The notes beneath the pieces were generated by a model. It was not told the origin of the DNA. It made no database searches and saw only the letters and a list, made by a program, of their open reading frames with translations. Below are positions 1 to 8,994 of a DNA stretch of 64,000 bases, piece after piece. Position numbers and translations under genes: made by a program. Each line of letters begins with the position of its first letter. The first letter of the stretch is position 1. The stretch spans positions 598,501 to 662,500 of the forward strand of contig JAEMWC010000134.1 in NCBI GenBank assembly GCA_016490735.1, read 5' to 3'. This DNA is from Pachyseris speciosa. Lineage: Eukaryota; Cnidaria; Anthozoa; Scleractinia; Pachyseridae.

Positions 1-24
1 TGTTCTTTTTATTTCACGAAATAA

Positions 25-1690
25 TTACCATTTATTGTCAAATGCTTTAACGTTACCTTCTGCTTCTTCCCTTAAATTCTTTTCAAATTTATCCTCCCAT
101 TTTTCATTCCATTCGGAAAGGTTTTCCTTAATCAAAGCATCAATTACATTTTTGGAACATTTGAATTTTAAAATAACTTTTTTTGTATTTTTTTTTATCC
201 CGCTCATAGTCAAACTTTTTAAGGTTAATTAAAAAAATTTTAATTAACTTTGCAAGGTCACCATAAATTGAAAAATAAGCGGCAAAAAGAAAAGTCCCTT
301 CAAATGGGTTGGGGTCTTTTTTCCAGGGTAGTAAACAATCTATGTTTAAACCCATTGCCCAGGTGTTTTGGTTGTTTCGCATGCCTTCAAAAAATGTTAC
401 ATATTGTAGTTCTTCCATAATATAACATGCGCACATTTCTTCAATTCACTGTATCGTAAAACTATCTATCTATCTTCCTATACGGCAACCCCTCTGAGGA
501 GGATTATTTGCCGGGCGGTCAGTAAATAAAATACATATGTGAAAATGACTAATAATAAATAAATAAATAAATAGATAGATAAATAAATAAATAAATAAAT
601 AAGTAAGTAAGTAAGTAAATAAATAAATAAGTAAATAAAATAAGTAAATAAATAAATGAATAGATAAATAAATAAATAATTGTAAAAGGAAACTGTACTG
701 TGGCTAAACTAATGGGTCAGATTTACTCCCCTCTTTTGTTAACCACATGTCCATAAAATCCCGTTCTTGGGGTGGTAACTCGTATCTTTACCCTTATAGA
801 CAAATAGGCACATTCATCAATAAATCGGGTGTCGTTTGTTGATTTAATAAGCCTCCACGGCGCTTCATCGTTTTTAAGTTTATGAAGTACTTCCTGTAGC
901 TGCTCTTCTGGGCAGTAATAATATGGGTTTTTTTCTTTTTTGCTTTTGTTTTTGCAACCCATGTTTCTATTTCTTCAGCCAAAGCACAACATACTCGATG
1001 CCGCAAATCAAATTCAGTGAAAACGGGTGCATTATCAAGTGTGGCCTTTACAAATACTTTTGAAATTTGTTTCATTAAAGGTTCGGGACAGTGTTGCTTG
1101 GGTGGTATGCAGCCCATAGAATATTCATTTAAAAATATTTATTAAATTAAATTAAAGTATTTGTGGTAGCTGGTATTATAACCTAATTCGTTTCCAACCT
1201 CTTTATCAAGTTTCATTTTTGCTGCTTTCATAAGATTAATATTAATATCATAAAAACGTCTTAAATTAATGTGGTTCAACGTGAATGGGTTTTTTTCAAA
1301 AAATTCCCGCAAACGAAGGCATCTGCAAAAGTACCATCAAAGGTAGTACCATATTTTCCAATATCATTATCAATAATCTCTTTTACAGCCCTTTCTAAAC
1401 CAGCTATTAACTTATCTACAGAATGGTAATCAGACTCATTATATTCAGAAACTTCAGTTTCTGCCAAATAGTCTTTTAACTGGATTTGGAACGTGGTCCT
1501 TAAAATTTAAGCATCTTGTGTGGGTATGGTCAAAAAACAAATTTTCTGTGGTTTTTAAATATGTTTTTGTTACTCCTAGCAAACATTTATGAATTTTTTC
1601 TTCACGAAGTTTTTGCTTATCACTCATCACACCGCGCCGTTCGCCTGCCATCACACCGCGCTCGCTTTTGTTCAATTGACCTGCCGCCAT
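25..1690 (-). other. AT-rich ORF run, left part of copy 1
   Basis: This holds the copy 1 equivalents of ORFs a-f: f at 25-207, e at 140-436, d at 723-962, c at 794-1117, b at 1276-1467 (shortened by a one-base poly-T deletion) and a at 1454-1690. Apart from that frameshift and one alanine/glutamate change in f, they match copy 2. Confidence 0.5.
549..680. repeat. (AAAT)n microsatellite, copy 1
   Basis: Imperfect AAAT/AAGT/AGAT tetranucleotide tract. The GC-richer sequence just before it (about 465-540) followed by a tetranucleotide tail looks like the 3' end of a plus-strand SINE or LINE inserted between two minus-strand ORFs. The equivalent tracts lie at about 5098-5237 and 9656-9791 and differ in length by 4-8 bases, the main length difference among units. 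Confidence 0.85.
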
Positions 1691-1823
1691 ATATATGGCT
1701 GCAAAATTTTGAGAAAAATAATTAATTGCTCGCGCCCCGCCGCCTTATCCACCAATCCATCTTATTTAAGTTTGAAATTATTCCCTCGTCGCTACGCTCC
1801 TCGGGTGCTCGACTAGTAGGAAA

Positions 1824-1909
1824 GGGATTAGTCGGACAATACCGGAACACCAAAACCCGACGAGTGAAGCGAGGAGGGTGTGGTGTGGAGGTGTTGTCCG
1901 ACTAATCCC
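1824..1909. other. 16-bp-arm hairpin, copy 1
   Basis: Same hairpin as in copy 2 with identical arms. Confidence 0.6.
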
Positions 1910-2311
1910 TGGATACCCTGGCATAGGCTCATGATTATCTGTGCAGCGTGACCGCCCTAGCGTGACCGTTTAAATATTCCTGCAGTTTGTAGCCTGCGTA
2001 GCAAGCGGTCCCGTTCGAACGAAGTTTGTCTACATTCTGGCCCAAATCAAATCAAATTATTAAATCATTTCCTTTTTTGGCTTCGTAAAAATTGAGACGA
2101 GAGCAAAAAATGGAGGACGGCCCCTTCCCCCATTCTTATTATCATTTTTTTTTTTGCCCTCGCCCCAAGACTGCAGTAAAATCAGTTCGAACGGAAACTC
2201 TTGCTATCAGTGGTGACTTGAGTTTGCGGTTTCAACTGTTAGAATGATCACACGTTCACATTGTTTACTGAAAAAATTGCACACTCCATTTCCAGAACGT
2301 CAAAAGCCCTT

Positions 2312-2654
2312 GTTCCAGTTTGAGAAACAAAAGACTCGGCAAGATAAAAGGGTATTATTTTCCATGCTGGTTGAACGTTTTCGGTGATTCTCTTGATCCA
2401 AGCAATTTTCAGCGCTTTATTCATGATTTCAAAATCCGTCATTCTCAACCCTCCTTGACTTATGTCACTTATTATGGTCTTTCTTTTTATTTTGGCTGGT
2501 TTTCCTTCCCATATAAAATCGAAAGATAGTTTGTTTATTTCTTTGACGTAACAATCGGGGATCTCGAGCACAGAGGTGTTATAAATTAGCTTCGACAAAC
2601 CTAGGGTTTTCATTATTTTTATTCTGCCATGGAGGGTAAGCTTCCTTCTTTTCC
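2312..2654 (-). pseudogene. LINE ORF2 C-terminal part, copy 1
   Basis: Equivalent of the copy 2 C-terminal segment (open frame 2248-2712). Copy 3 keeps only the last part of this region before it is cut at 11463. Confidence 0.7.
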
Positions 2655-2734
<80 letters not shown>

Positions 2735-2794
2735 CTATTCACATGCAAATTGAACTCATTTTCATATGAATGAAAACTAATTTTCACATGAAAA

Positions 2795-2853
<59 letters not shown>
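2655..2853. mobile_element. Foldback insertion in the LINE, copy 1
   Basis: Same palindrome at the same place as in copy 2. The insertion therefore predates amplification of the array. Confidence 0.75.
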
Positions 2854-3713
2854 CTTAAGCGTATTTTTCAATTTGATAATTTTCTCTCCAAAATTCAGCT
2901 TATTTGCAGCGTCGGAGTTGTACGAAAGGAAGATGCCGAGAGCTTGAATCGGTTCTTGAGGCCATTTGAAATTATATGGGGTATCAGTTTTGTTTCTCCA
3001 AGCTCCAAGCCACATCGCCTCTGTTTTACTTGTGTTTACTTCTAGACCCGAGGTGTGTTTAAATTCACTTAGAAGCTTCAAAAGGTTAATAACAGATTGA
3101 TGGTCGTTAACGAGTACTGTAGTATCATCAGCGAATTGGGTGACTTTTAATTCCTTTCCGCCAACGGTGATGCCTTTTATGTCATTGTTGCTTTTCAAAG
3201 CCCTTGCGAGAAGCTCAATACCAATTACAAAAAGAAGGCCCGATAAGGGGCATCCTTGCCTGACGCCTCGGTGCAATTGAAAAAAAGGTGACGCGTGACC
3301 ATTGTTTAGGACACAGCTAGATACATTGTGGTAGATGACTTCTATCCATCTTTGAATATCTAGGCCAAAGATGAACAGTCGAAGCGTGGATAATAGATAG
3401 TTCCATTTTATTGTATCAAAAGCTTTTCGGAAATCCAAAAAAATTGCAATTCCAGGCATATTTAAGCGCTTAGTGAGAAACATGACATCTTGGATTAATC
3501 TGATGTTTTCGCCTATATAGCGGCCTTTTACATATCCGGTTTGATCAGGATTGATGATTTTGGGCAAGGTTTTTTCTATTCTTTTGGCAATGACTTTGGT
3601 AAGTATTTTATAGTCTACATTCAATAACGAGATCGGGCGTAGATTTTCAAGTATGGATTTGTCTTTGTTCTTTTTGGGAATGAGAGAGATTACCCCACGC
3701 CGTATATTTCTAT
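2854..3713 (-). pseudogene. LINE reverse transcriptase fragment, copy 1
   Basis: Equivalent of the copy 2 reverse transcriptase fragment with the same FADD box and the same boundaries. The open frame is 2728-3747. No difference from copy 2 was noticed in this part. Confidence 0.85.
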
Positions 3714-4436
3714 ATACCATTTTTCTGCAAATTGGTTGAACATGCAATCAAAACAATAGCCGTTGCGACGACAATCTCCACATTTACCACAAATGGTTAT
3801 TAATGTGTGGCGTTGGTTAATTTCACAAAAGGAGGTGGTGGCAAAAACCCCGCGAAGCTCTTTATGAATTGTGTTCCAACCTGAAGGTTTCATTCTTCAT
3901 CATAAACTGGGGTTATTAATTCAATTGGCAACTTTTTTCCCCTAATACCGCGTTGTATATTTTCATATAGTTTGTAATATGTCGTTCCATCTTGAGATGA
4001 AATACATGCCAGCCTTTCAAGCCGTTCTTTAAAATAAAATATTTGTAATGCATTTTTTACAACACCATTTTTTTCAAACCATTTTTCAACATAAAAATGG
4101 ATTTAAATAATTCAAGGGAAGGTTAAAACGTTTTTTAAACCATTTTTCCAAATCTTGTATTTTGCTGTTTAAATAATGGTTTACATGTTTATCATAATTA
4201 CCAAAAGAATGAATTGGTTTTGGTCTTTGATTCAAACAAGCTAAACATATTAAATTGTTGTCGTAACACCACACCTTTGTTGGAATGTCATTTTTTTCAC
4301 AGAAAAACTCACCGAAGCCTAATTCCCAGTGAACAGCCTTCCAACCCATTTTTTCTCTATCTTTTATTTTTTCTTCAACAACTAATTTATAAATTTTTTC
4401 TTTAAGTTCTGGGGGTAATCTCCAAATATCTGGCAT
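3690..4436 (-). other. AT-rich ORF run, right part of copy 1 (ORFs h, i, j)
   Basis: Copy 1 equivalents of ORF h (4086-4436), frame i (3890-4102) and ORF j (3690-3893), with the same ATGA overlap at 3890-3893 and TAATG overlap at 4434-4438. Confidence 0.5.
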
Positions 4437-4573
4437 TAAAGGGTAACTTTCCTTGGGGTTGCAATGGGCCAGGGAAACTTTAGTGTGGAAAGATATTCAA
4501 AGAAATCTAAAGATAATTCCGGAATGGTTATAGGTTCATTAAATTTAATTGTTCTTTTTATTTCACGAAATAA
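4436..4573 (-). CDS. Frame g: continuation of ORF f after a TAA, spanning the copy 1/2 join
   Basis: Forty-five codons stay open in the frame of ORF f beyond its TAA and contain no methionine start. The segment reads like protein (EPITIPELSLDFFEYLSTLK). Its TAA overlaps the ATG of ORF h as TAATG, the arrangement typical of reinitiation in compact viral or bacterial genomes. The copy 2/3 equivalent is 8994-9131. Confidence 0.3.
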   Translation of the reverse strand, partial: LFREIKRTIKFNEPITIPELSLDFFEYLSTLKFPWPIATPRKVTL

Positions 4574-4756
4574 TTACCATTTATTGTCAAATGCTTTAAC
4601 GTTACCTTCTTCTTCTTCCCTTAAATTCTTTTCAAATTTATCCTCCCATTTTTCATTCCATTCGGAAAGGTTTTCCTTAATCAAAGCATCAATTACATTT
4701 TTGGAACATTTGAATTTTAAAATAACTTTTTTTGTATTTTTTTTTATCCCGCTCAT
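4574..4756 (-). CDS. Unknown AT-rich ORF f (60 aa), copy 2
   Basis: The frame starts at the ATG of MSGIKKNTKKV within ORF e (+1 frame) and ends FDNKW at a TAA. It is highly charged, with an acidic EEEE patch; in copy 1 one of these is alanine. The same frame stays open after the TAA for another 45 codons (4436-4573), which have no ATG of their own. Readthrough of the TAA, or a nonsense mutation in a longer gene, would explain this. Equivalents are 25-207 and 9132-9314. Confidence 0.35.
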   Translation of the reverse strand: MSGIKKNTKKVILKFKCSKNVIDALIKENLSEWNEKWEDKFEKNLREEEEGNVKAFDNKW

Positions 4757-4985
4757 AGTCAAACTTTTTAAGGTTAATTAAAAAAATTTTAATTAACTTT
4801 GCAAGGTCACCATAAATTGAAAAATAAGCGGCAAAAAGAAAAGTCCCTTCAAATGGGTTGGGGTCTTTTTTCCAGGGTAGTAAACAATCTATGTTTAAAC
4901 CCATTGCCCAGGTGTTTTGGTTGTTTCGCATGCCTTCAAAAAATGTTACATATTGTAGTTCTTCCATAATATAACATGCGCACAT
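4689..4985 (-). CDS. Unknown AT-rich ORF e (98 aa), copy 2
   Basis: The frame starts ATG (MCACYIMEELQYV), with a second methionine at residue 7. The first 75 residues look like an ordinary globular protein (FFEGMRNNQNTWAMGLN and FEGTFLFAAYFSIYGDLAK). The last part becomes very lysine-rich where it overlaps ORF f. No family recognised. Equivalents are 140-436 and 9247-9543. Confidence 0.35.
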   Translation of the reverse strand: MCACYIMEELQYVTFFEGMRNNQNTWAMGLNIDCLLPWKKDPNPFEGTFLFAAYFSIYGDLAKLIKIFLINLKKFDYERDKKKYKKSYFKIQMFQKCN

Positions 4986-5097
4986 TTCTTCAATTCACTG
5001 TATCGTAAAACTATCTATCTATCTTCCTATACGGCAACCCCTCTGAGGAGGATTATTTGCCGGGCGGTCAGTAAATAAAATACATATGTGAAAATGA

Positions 5098-5128
5098 CTA
5101 ATAATAAATAAATAAATAAATAGATAGA

Positions 5129-5159
<31 letters not shown>

Positions 5160-5237
5160 GTAAGTAAGTAAGTAAATAAATAAATAAGTAAATAAAATAA
5201 GTAAATAAATAAATGAATAGATAAATAAATAAATAAT
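5098..5237. repeat. (AAAT)n microsatellite, copy 2
   Basis: Same tract as in copy 1 but 8 bases longer, the expected result of replication slippage after duplication. Confidence 0.85.
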
Positions 5238-5279
5238 TGTAAAAGGAAACTGTACTGTGGCTAAACTAATGGGTCAGAT

Positions 5280-5519
5280 TTACTCCCCTCTTTTGTTAAC
5301 CACATGTCCATAAAATCCCGTTCTTGGGGTGGTAACTCGTATCTTTACCCTTATAGACAAATAGGCACATTCATCAATAAATCGGGTGTCGTTTGTTGAT
5401 TTAATAAGCCTCCACGGCGCTTCATCGTTTTTAAGTTTATGAAGTACTTCCTGTAGCTGCTCTTCTGGGCAGTAATAATATGGGTTTTTTTCTTTTTTGC
5501 TTTTGTTTTTGCAACCCAT
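5280..5519 (-). CDS. Unknown AT-rich ORF d (79 aa), copy 2
   Basis: The frame opens with ATG (MGCKNKSKKEKN) inside ORF c and runs on to VVNKRGE. It contains EEQLQEVLHKLKNDEAPWRL, a plausible amphipathic helix. It overlaps ORF c by 169 bases in the -1 frame, so either it is translated separately or c and d are halves of one protein of about 140 residues. No family recognised. Equivalents are 723-962 and 9834-10073. Confidence 0.35.
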   Translation of the reverse strand: MGCKNKSKKEKNPYYYCPEEQLQEVLHKLKNDEAPWRLIKSTNDTRFIDECAYLSIRVKIRVTTPRTGFYGHVVNKRGE

Positions 5520-5674
5520 GTTTCTATTTCTTCAGCCAAAGCACAACATACTCGATGCCGCAAATCAAATTCAGTGAAAACGGGTGCATTATCAAGTGTG
5601 GCCTTTACAAATACTTTTGAAATTTGTTTCATTAAAGGTTCGGGACAGTGTTGCTTGGGTGGTATGCAGCCCAT
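5351..5674 (-). CDS. Unknown AT-rich ORF c (107 aa), copy 2
   Basis: The ORF starts ATG (MGCIPPKQHCPEP) 25 bases after the stop of ORF b. It has several cysteines and a basic TKAKKKK stretch, after which the reading looks less protein-like. The following frame, ORF d, continues with a better-looking sequence in the -1 frame. The crossover lies at a run of seven A residues on the coding strand. I recognise no domain. Equivalents are 794-1117 and 9905-10228. Confidence 0.35.
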   Translation of the reverse strand: MGCIPPKQHCPEPLMKQISKVFVKATLDNAPVFTEFDLRHRVCCALAEEIETWVAKTKAKKKKTHIITAQKSSYRKYFINLKTMKRRGGLLNQQTTPDLLMNVPICL

Positions 5675-5698
5675 AGAATATTCATTTAAAAATATTTA

Positions 5699-6025
5699 TT
5701 AAATTAAATTAAAGTATTTGTGGTAGCTGGTATTATAACCTAATTCGTTTCCAACCTCTTTATCAAGTTTCATTTTTGCTGCTTTCATAAGATTAATATT
5801 AATATCATAAAAACGTCTTAAATTAATGTGGTTCAACGTGAATGGGTTTTTTTTCAAAAAATTCCCGCAAACGAAGGCATCTGCAAAAGTACCATCAAAG
5901 GTAGTACCATATTTTCCAATATCATTATCAATAATCTCTTTTACAGCCCTTTCTAAACCAGCTATTAACTTATCTACAGAATGGTAATCAGACTCATTAT
6001 ATTCAGAAACTTCAGTTTCTGCCAA
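5699..6025 (-). CDS. Unknown AT-rich ORF b (108 aa, no ATG), copy 2
   Basis: This open frame begins with TTG, not ATG, inside the end of ORF a, and closes with two consecutive TAA codons. It contains SVDKLIAGLERAVKEII and a lysine-rich C-terminal helix-like stretch; I recognise no family. Without its own start it would need a +1 frameshift from ORF a or is the second half of a broken gene. In copy 1 the matching frame (1276-1467) is cut short because a poly-T run has 7 rather than 8 Ts. Copy 3 (10253-10579) agrees with copy 2. Confidence 0.35.
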   Translation of the reverse strand: MAETEVSEYNESDYHSVDKLIAGLERAVKEIIDNDIGKYGTTFDGTFADAFVCGNFLKKNPFTLNHINLRRFYDININLMKAAKMKLDKEVGNELGYNTSYHKYFNLI

Positions 6026-6248
6026 ATAGTCTTTTAACTGGATTTGGAACGTGGTCCTTAAAATTTAAGCATCTTGTGTGGGTATGGTCAAAAAACAAAT
6101 TTTCTGTGGTTTTTAAATATGTTTTTGTTACTCCTAGCAAACATTTATGAATTTTTTCTTCACGAAGTTTTTGCTTATCACTCATCACACCGCGCCGTTC
6201 GCCTGCCATCACACCGCGCTCGCTTTTGTTCAATTGACCTGCCGCCAT
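6012..6248 (-). CDS. Unknown AT-rich ORF a (78 aa), copy 2
   Basis: The ORF starts with ATG in MAAGQLNKSERG and ends KRLFGRN. Near the start the phrase RGVMAGERRGVMS repeats a short motif, which may be low-complexity leader sequence. I recognise no domain. Its end overlaps the next open frame (5699-6025) by 14 bases in the +1 frame, and that frame has no ATG near its beginning. The two may be one broken gene of about 185 codons. Equivalents are 1454-1690 and 10566-10802. Confidence 0.4.
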   Translation of the reverse strand: MAAGQLNKSERGVMAGERRGVMSDKQKLREEKIHKCLLGVTKTYLKTTENLFFDHTHTRCLNFKDHVPNPVKRLFGRN

Positions 6249-6381
6249 ATATATGGCTGCAAAATTTTGAGAAAAATAATTAATTGCTCGCGCCCCGCCG
6301 CCTTATCCACCAATCCATCTTATTTAAGTTTGAAATTATTCCCTCGTCGCTACGCTCCTCGGGTGCTCGACTAGTAGGAAA

Positions 6382-6467
6382 GGGATTAGTCGGACAATAC
6401 CGGAACACCAAAACCCGACGAGTGAAGCGAGGAGGGTGTGGTGTGGAGGTGTTGTCCGACTAATCCC
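6382..6467. other. 16-bp-arm hairpin, copy 2
   Basis: Perfect inverted arms (GGGATTAGTCGGACAA and its complement) enclose about 54 bases of GC-richer sequence rich in GAGTGAAGCGAGGAGG. Just before it lies the phrase TCGTCGCTACGCTCCTCG, another GC-rich island in an AT-rich unit. The hairpin lies between the LINE fragment and the ORF run. It could be a small MITE or the base of a replication or recombination structure; the sequence alone does not decide. Confidence 0.6.
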
Positions 6468-6869
6468 TGGATACCCTGGCATAGGCTCATGATTATCTGT
6501 GCAGCGTGACCGCCCTAGCGTGACCGTTTAAATATTCCTGCAGTTTGTAGCCTGCGTAGCAAGCGGTCCCGTTCGAACGAAGTTTGTCTACATTCTGGCC
6601 CAAATCAAATCAAATTATTAAATCATTTCCTTTTTTGGCTTCGTAAAAATTGAGACGAGAGCAAAAAATGGAGGACGGCCCCTTCCCCCATTCTTATTAT
6701 CATTTTTTTTTTTGCCCTCGCCCCAAGACTGCAGTAAAATCAGTTCGAACGGAAACTCTTGCTATCAGTGGTGACTTGAGTTTGCGGTTTCAACTGTTAG
6801 AATGATCACACGTTCACATTGTTTACTGAAAAAATTGCACACTCCATTTCCAGAACGTCAAAAGCCCTT

Positions 6870-7212
6870 GTTCCAGTTTGAGAAACAAAAGACTCGGCAA
6901 GATAAAAGGGTATTATTTTCCATGCTGGTTGAACGTTTTCGGTGATTCTCTTGATCCAAGCAATTTTCAGCGCTTTATTCATGATTTCAAAATCCGTCAT
7001 TCTCAACCCTCCTTGACTTATGTCACTTATTATGGTCTTTCTTTTTATTTTGGCTGGTTTTCCTTCCCATATAAAATCGAAAGATAGTTTGTTTATTTCT
7101 TTGACGTAACAATCGGGGATCTCGAGCACAGAGGTGTTATAAATTAGCTTCGACAAACCTAGGGTTTTCATTATTTTTATTCTGCCATGGAGGGTAAGCT
7201 TCCTTCTTTTCC
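6870..7212 (-). pseudogene. LINE ORF2 C-terminal part, copy 2
   Basis: This minus-strand segment continues the LINE protein beyond the reverse transcriptase, with WKRRKLTLHGRIKIMKTLGL and later FDFIWEGKPAKIKRKTI. It is separated from the RT segment by the 199 bp foldback insertion, which breaks the frame. Homology fades before the frame closes at 6806, so the LINE is also cut at its 3' side. The open frame 6806-7270 begins inside the foldback DNA and is not a natural start. Confidence 0.75.
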
Positions 7213-7292
<80 letters not shown>

Positions 7293-7352
7293 CTATTCAC
7301 ATGCAAATTGAACTCATTTTCATATGAATGAAAACTAATTTTCACATGAAAA

Positions 7353-7411
<59 letters not shown>
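7213..7411. mobile_element. Foldback (palindromic) insertion in the LINE, copy 2
   Basis: A 199 bp inverted repeat with arms of about 80-90 bp. It starts AATAGGCCATTTCCG and ends with the reverse complement. The centre contains further small palindromes built on CATATGAAAA. It sits exactly between two LINE protein blocks that would otherwise be adjacent. I did not find a clear target duplication. Confidence 0.75.
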
Positions 7412-8271
7412 CTTAAGCGTATTTTTCAATTTGATAATTTTCTCTCCAAAATTCAGCTTATTTGCAGCGTCGGAGTTGTACGAAAGGAAGATGCCGAGAG
7501 CTTGAATCGGTTCTTGAGGCCATTTGAAATTATATGGGGTATCAGTTTTGTTTCTCCAAGCTCCAAGCCACATCGCCTCTGTTTTACTTGTGTTTACTTC
7601 TAGACCCGAGGTGTGTTTAAATTCACTTAGAAGCTTCAAAAGGTTAATAACAGATTGATGGTCGTTAACGAGTACTGTAGTATCATCAGCGAATTGGGTG
7701 ACTTTTAATTCCTTTCCGCCAACGGTGATGCCTTTTATGTCATTGTTGCTTTTCAAAGCCCTTGCGAGAAGCTCAATACCAATTACAAAAAGAAGGCCCG
7801 ATAAGGGGCATCCTTGCCTGACGCCTCGGTGCAATTGAAAAAAAGGTGACGCGTGACCATTGTTTAGGACACAGCTAGATACATTGTGGTAGATGACTTC
7901 TATCCATCTTTGAATATCTAGGCCAAAGATGAACAGTCGAAGCGTGGATAATAGATAGTTCCATTTTATTGTATCAAAAGCTTTTCGGAAATCCAAAAAA
8001 ATTGCAATTCCAGGCATATTTAAGCGCTTAGTGAGAAACATGACATCTTGGATTAATCTGATGTTTTCGCCTATATAGCGGCCTTTTACATATCCGGTTT
8101 GATCAGGATTGATGATTTTGGGCAAGGTTTTTTCTATTCTTTTGGCAATGACTTTGGTAAGTATTTTATAGTCTACATTCAATAACGAGATCGGGCGTAG
8201 ATTTTCAAGTATGGATTTGTCTTTGTTCTTTTTGGGAATGAGAGAGATTACCCCACGCCGTATATTTCTAT
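7412..8271 (-). pseudogene. LINE (L1/Tx1-like) reverse transcriptase fragment, copy 2
   Basis: The minus strand encodes the palm of a non-LTR retrotransposon reverse transcriptase. Visible blocks in order are GVISLIPKK, LRPISLLN, DQTGYVKGRY, FLDFRKAFDTI, GVRQGCPLS and the catalytic FADD box in QFADDTTVL, followed by the thumb region. It normally copies LINE RNA into DNA at a nick. The apnurinic endonuclease domain is absent, and upstream the frame runs straight into an unrelated AT-rich ORF, so the LINE is 5' truncated. The open frame (7286-8305) continues past the LINE homology into a foldback insertion at 7213-7411. It is therefore a dead fragment. The order of blocks resembles L1/Tx1 more than CR1, a clade call made from memory. 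Confidence 0.85.
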
Positions 8272-8451
8272 ATACCATTTTTCTGCAAATTGGTTGAACA
8301 TGCAATCAAAACAATAGCCGTTGCGACGACAATCTCCACATTTACCACAAATGGTTATTAATGTGTGGCGTTGGTTAATTTCACAAAAGGAGGTGGTGGC
8401 AAAAACCCCGCGAAGCTCTTTATGAATTGTGTTCCAACCTGAAGGTTTCAT
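8248..8451 (-). CDS. Unknown cysteine-rich ORF j (67 aa), copy 2
   Basis: The frame starts ATG (MKPSGWNTIHKELRG), overlapping the stop of frame i as ATGA. It contains the cysteine cluster CGKCGDCRRNGYCFDC, spaced like a small zinc-binding knuckle; metal binding is inference. At its 3' end it is cut by the LINE fragment, so the original protein was probably longer. The copy 1 equivalent is 3690-3893. Confidence 0.4.
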   Translation of the reverse strand: MKPSGWNTIHKELRGVFATTSFCEINQRHTLITICGKCGDCRRNGYCFDCMFNQFAEKWYIEIYGVG

Positions 8452-8660
8452 TCTTCATCATAAACTGGGGTTATTAATTCAATTGGCAACTTTTTTCCCC
8501 TAATACCGCGTTGTATATTTTCATATAGTTTGTAATATGTCGTTCCATCTTGAGATGAAATACATGCCAGCCTTTCAAGCCGTTCTTTAAAATAAAATAT
8601 TTGTAATGCATTTTTTACAACACCATTTTTTTCAAACCATTTTTCAACATAAAAATGGAT
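8448..8660 (-). CDS. Frame i: open continuation without ATG, copy 2
   Basis: About 70 codons lie open between ORFs h and j with no methionine start. The segment reads VEKWFEKNGVVKNALQ and later TTYYKLYENIQRGIRGKK. Its TGA stop overlaps the ATG of ORF j as ATGA. It could be reached only by a frameshift at the end of ORF h, or it is the second half of a broken gene. The copy 1 equivalent is 3890-4102. Confidence 0.3.
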   Translation of the reverse strand: MHFYVEKWFEKNGVVKNALQIFYFKERLERLACISSQDGTTYYKLYENIQRGIRGKKLPIELITPVYDEE

Positions 8661-8994
8661 TTAAATAATTCAAGGGAAGGTTAAAACGTTTTTTAAACCA
8701 TTTTTCCAAATCTTGTATTTTGCTGTTTAAATAATGGTTTACATGTTTATCATAATTACCAAAAGAATGAATTGGTTTTGGTCTTTGATTCAAACAAGCT
8801 AAACATATTAAATTGTTGTCGTAACACCACACCTTTGTTGGAATGTCATTTTTTTCACAGAAAAACTCACCGAAGCCTAATTCCCAGTGAACAGCCTTCC
8901 AACCCATTTTTTCTCTATCTTTTATTTTTTCTTCAACAACTAATTTATAAATTTTTTCTTTAAGTTCTGGGGGTAATCTCCAAATATCTGGCAT
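8644..8994 (-). CDS. Unknown AT-rich ORF h (116 aa), copy 2
   Basis: The frame begins ATG, MPDIWRLPPELKEKIYKLV, overlapping the stop of frame g as TAATG. The opening LPPELKEKIYKLV resembles the first helix of an F-box, but the match is too short to call. A CLACL cysteine pair and many aromatic residues follow. It ends NPFLC at TGA. The next frame (i) overlaps by 17 bases, in the +1 frame, and lacks an ATG. The equivalent in copy 1 is 4086-4436. Confidence 0.4.
   Translation of the reverse strand: MPDIWRLPPELKEKIYKLVVEEKIKDREKMGWKAVHWELGFGEFFCEKNDIPTKVWCYDNNLICLACLNQRPKPIHSFGNYDKHVNHYLNSKIQDLEKWFKKRFNLPLNYLNPFLC

Larger units (their letters stand above)
1..4549. repeat. Tandem array unit, copy 1
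   Basis: This is the first visible unit of a direct tandem array; the window opens inside it, so the array may extend further left. Position 1 aligns with 4550 and 9108. Compared with copy 2 it is 9 bases shorter: 8 in the AAAT microsatellite and 1 in a poly-T run near 1290. I saw only isolated substitutions otherwise, for example near 60. Such near identity means very recent amplification, gene conversion or an assembly repeat. Confidence 0.95.

Noticed and set aside
4464..4781. Plus-strand 105-codon frame, also at 9022-9339 and in shorter form at 35
   Set aside because: It is antisense to ORFs f and g and to the AT-rich run. The phenylalanine/serine-rich composition is what the reverse complement of a lysine/glutamate-rich frame gives.
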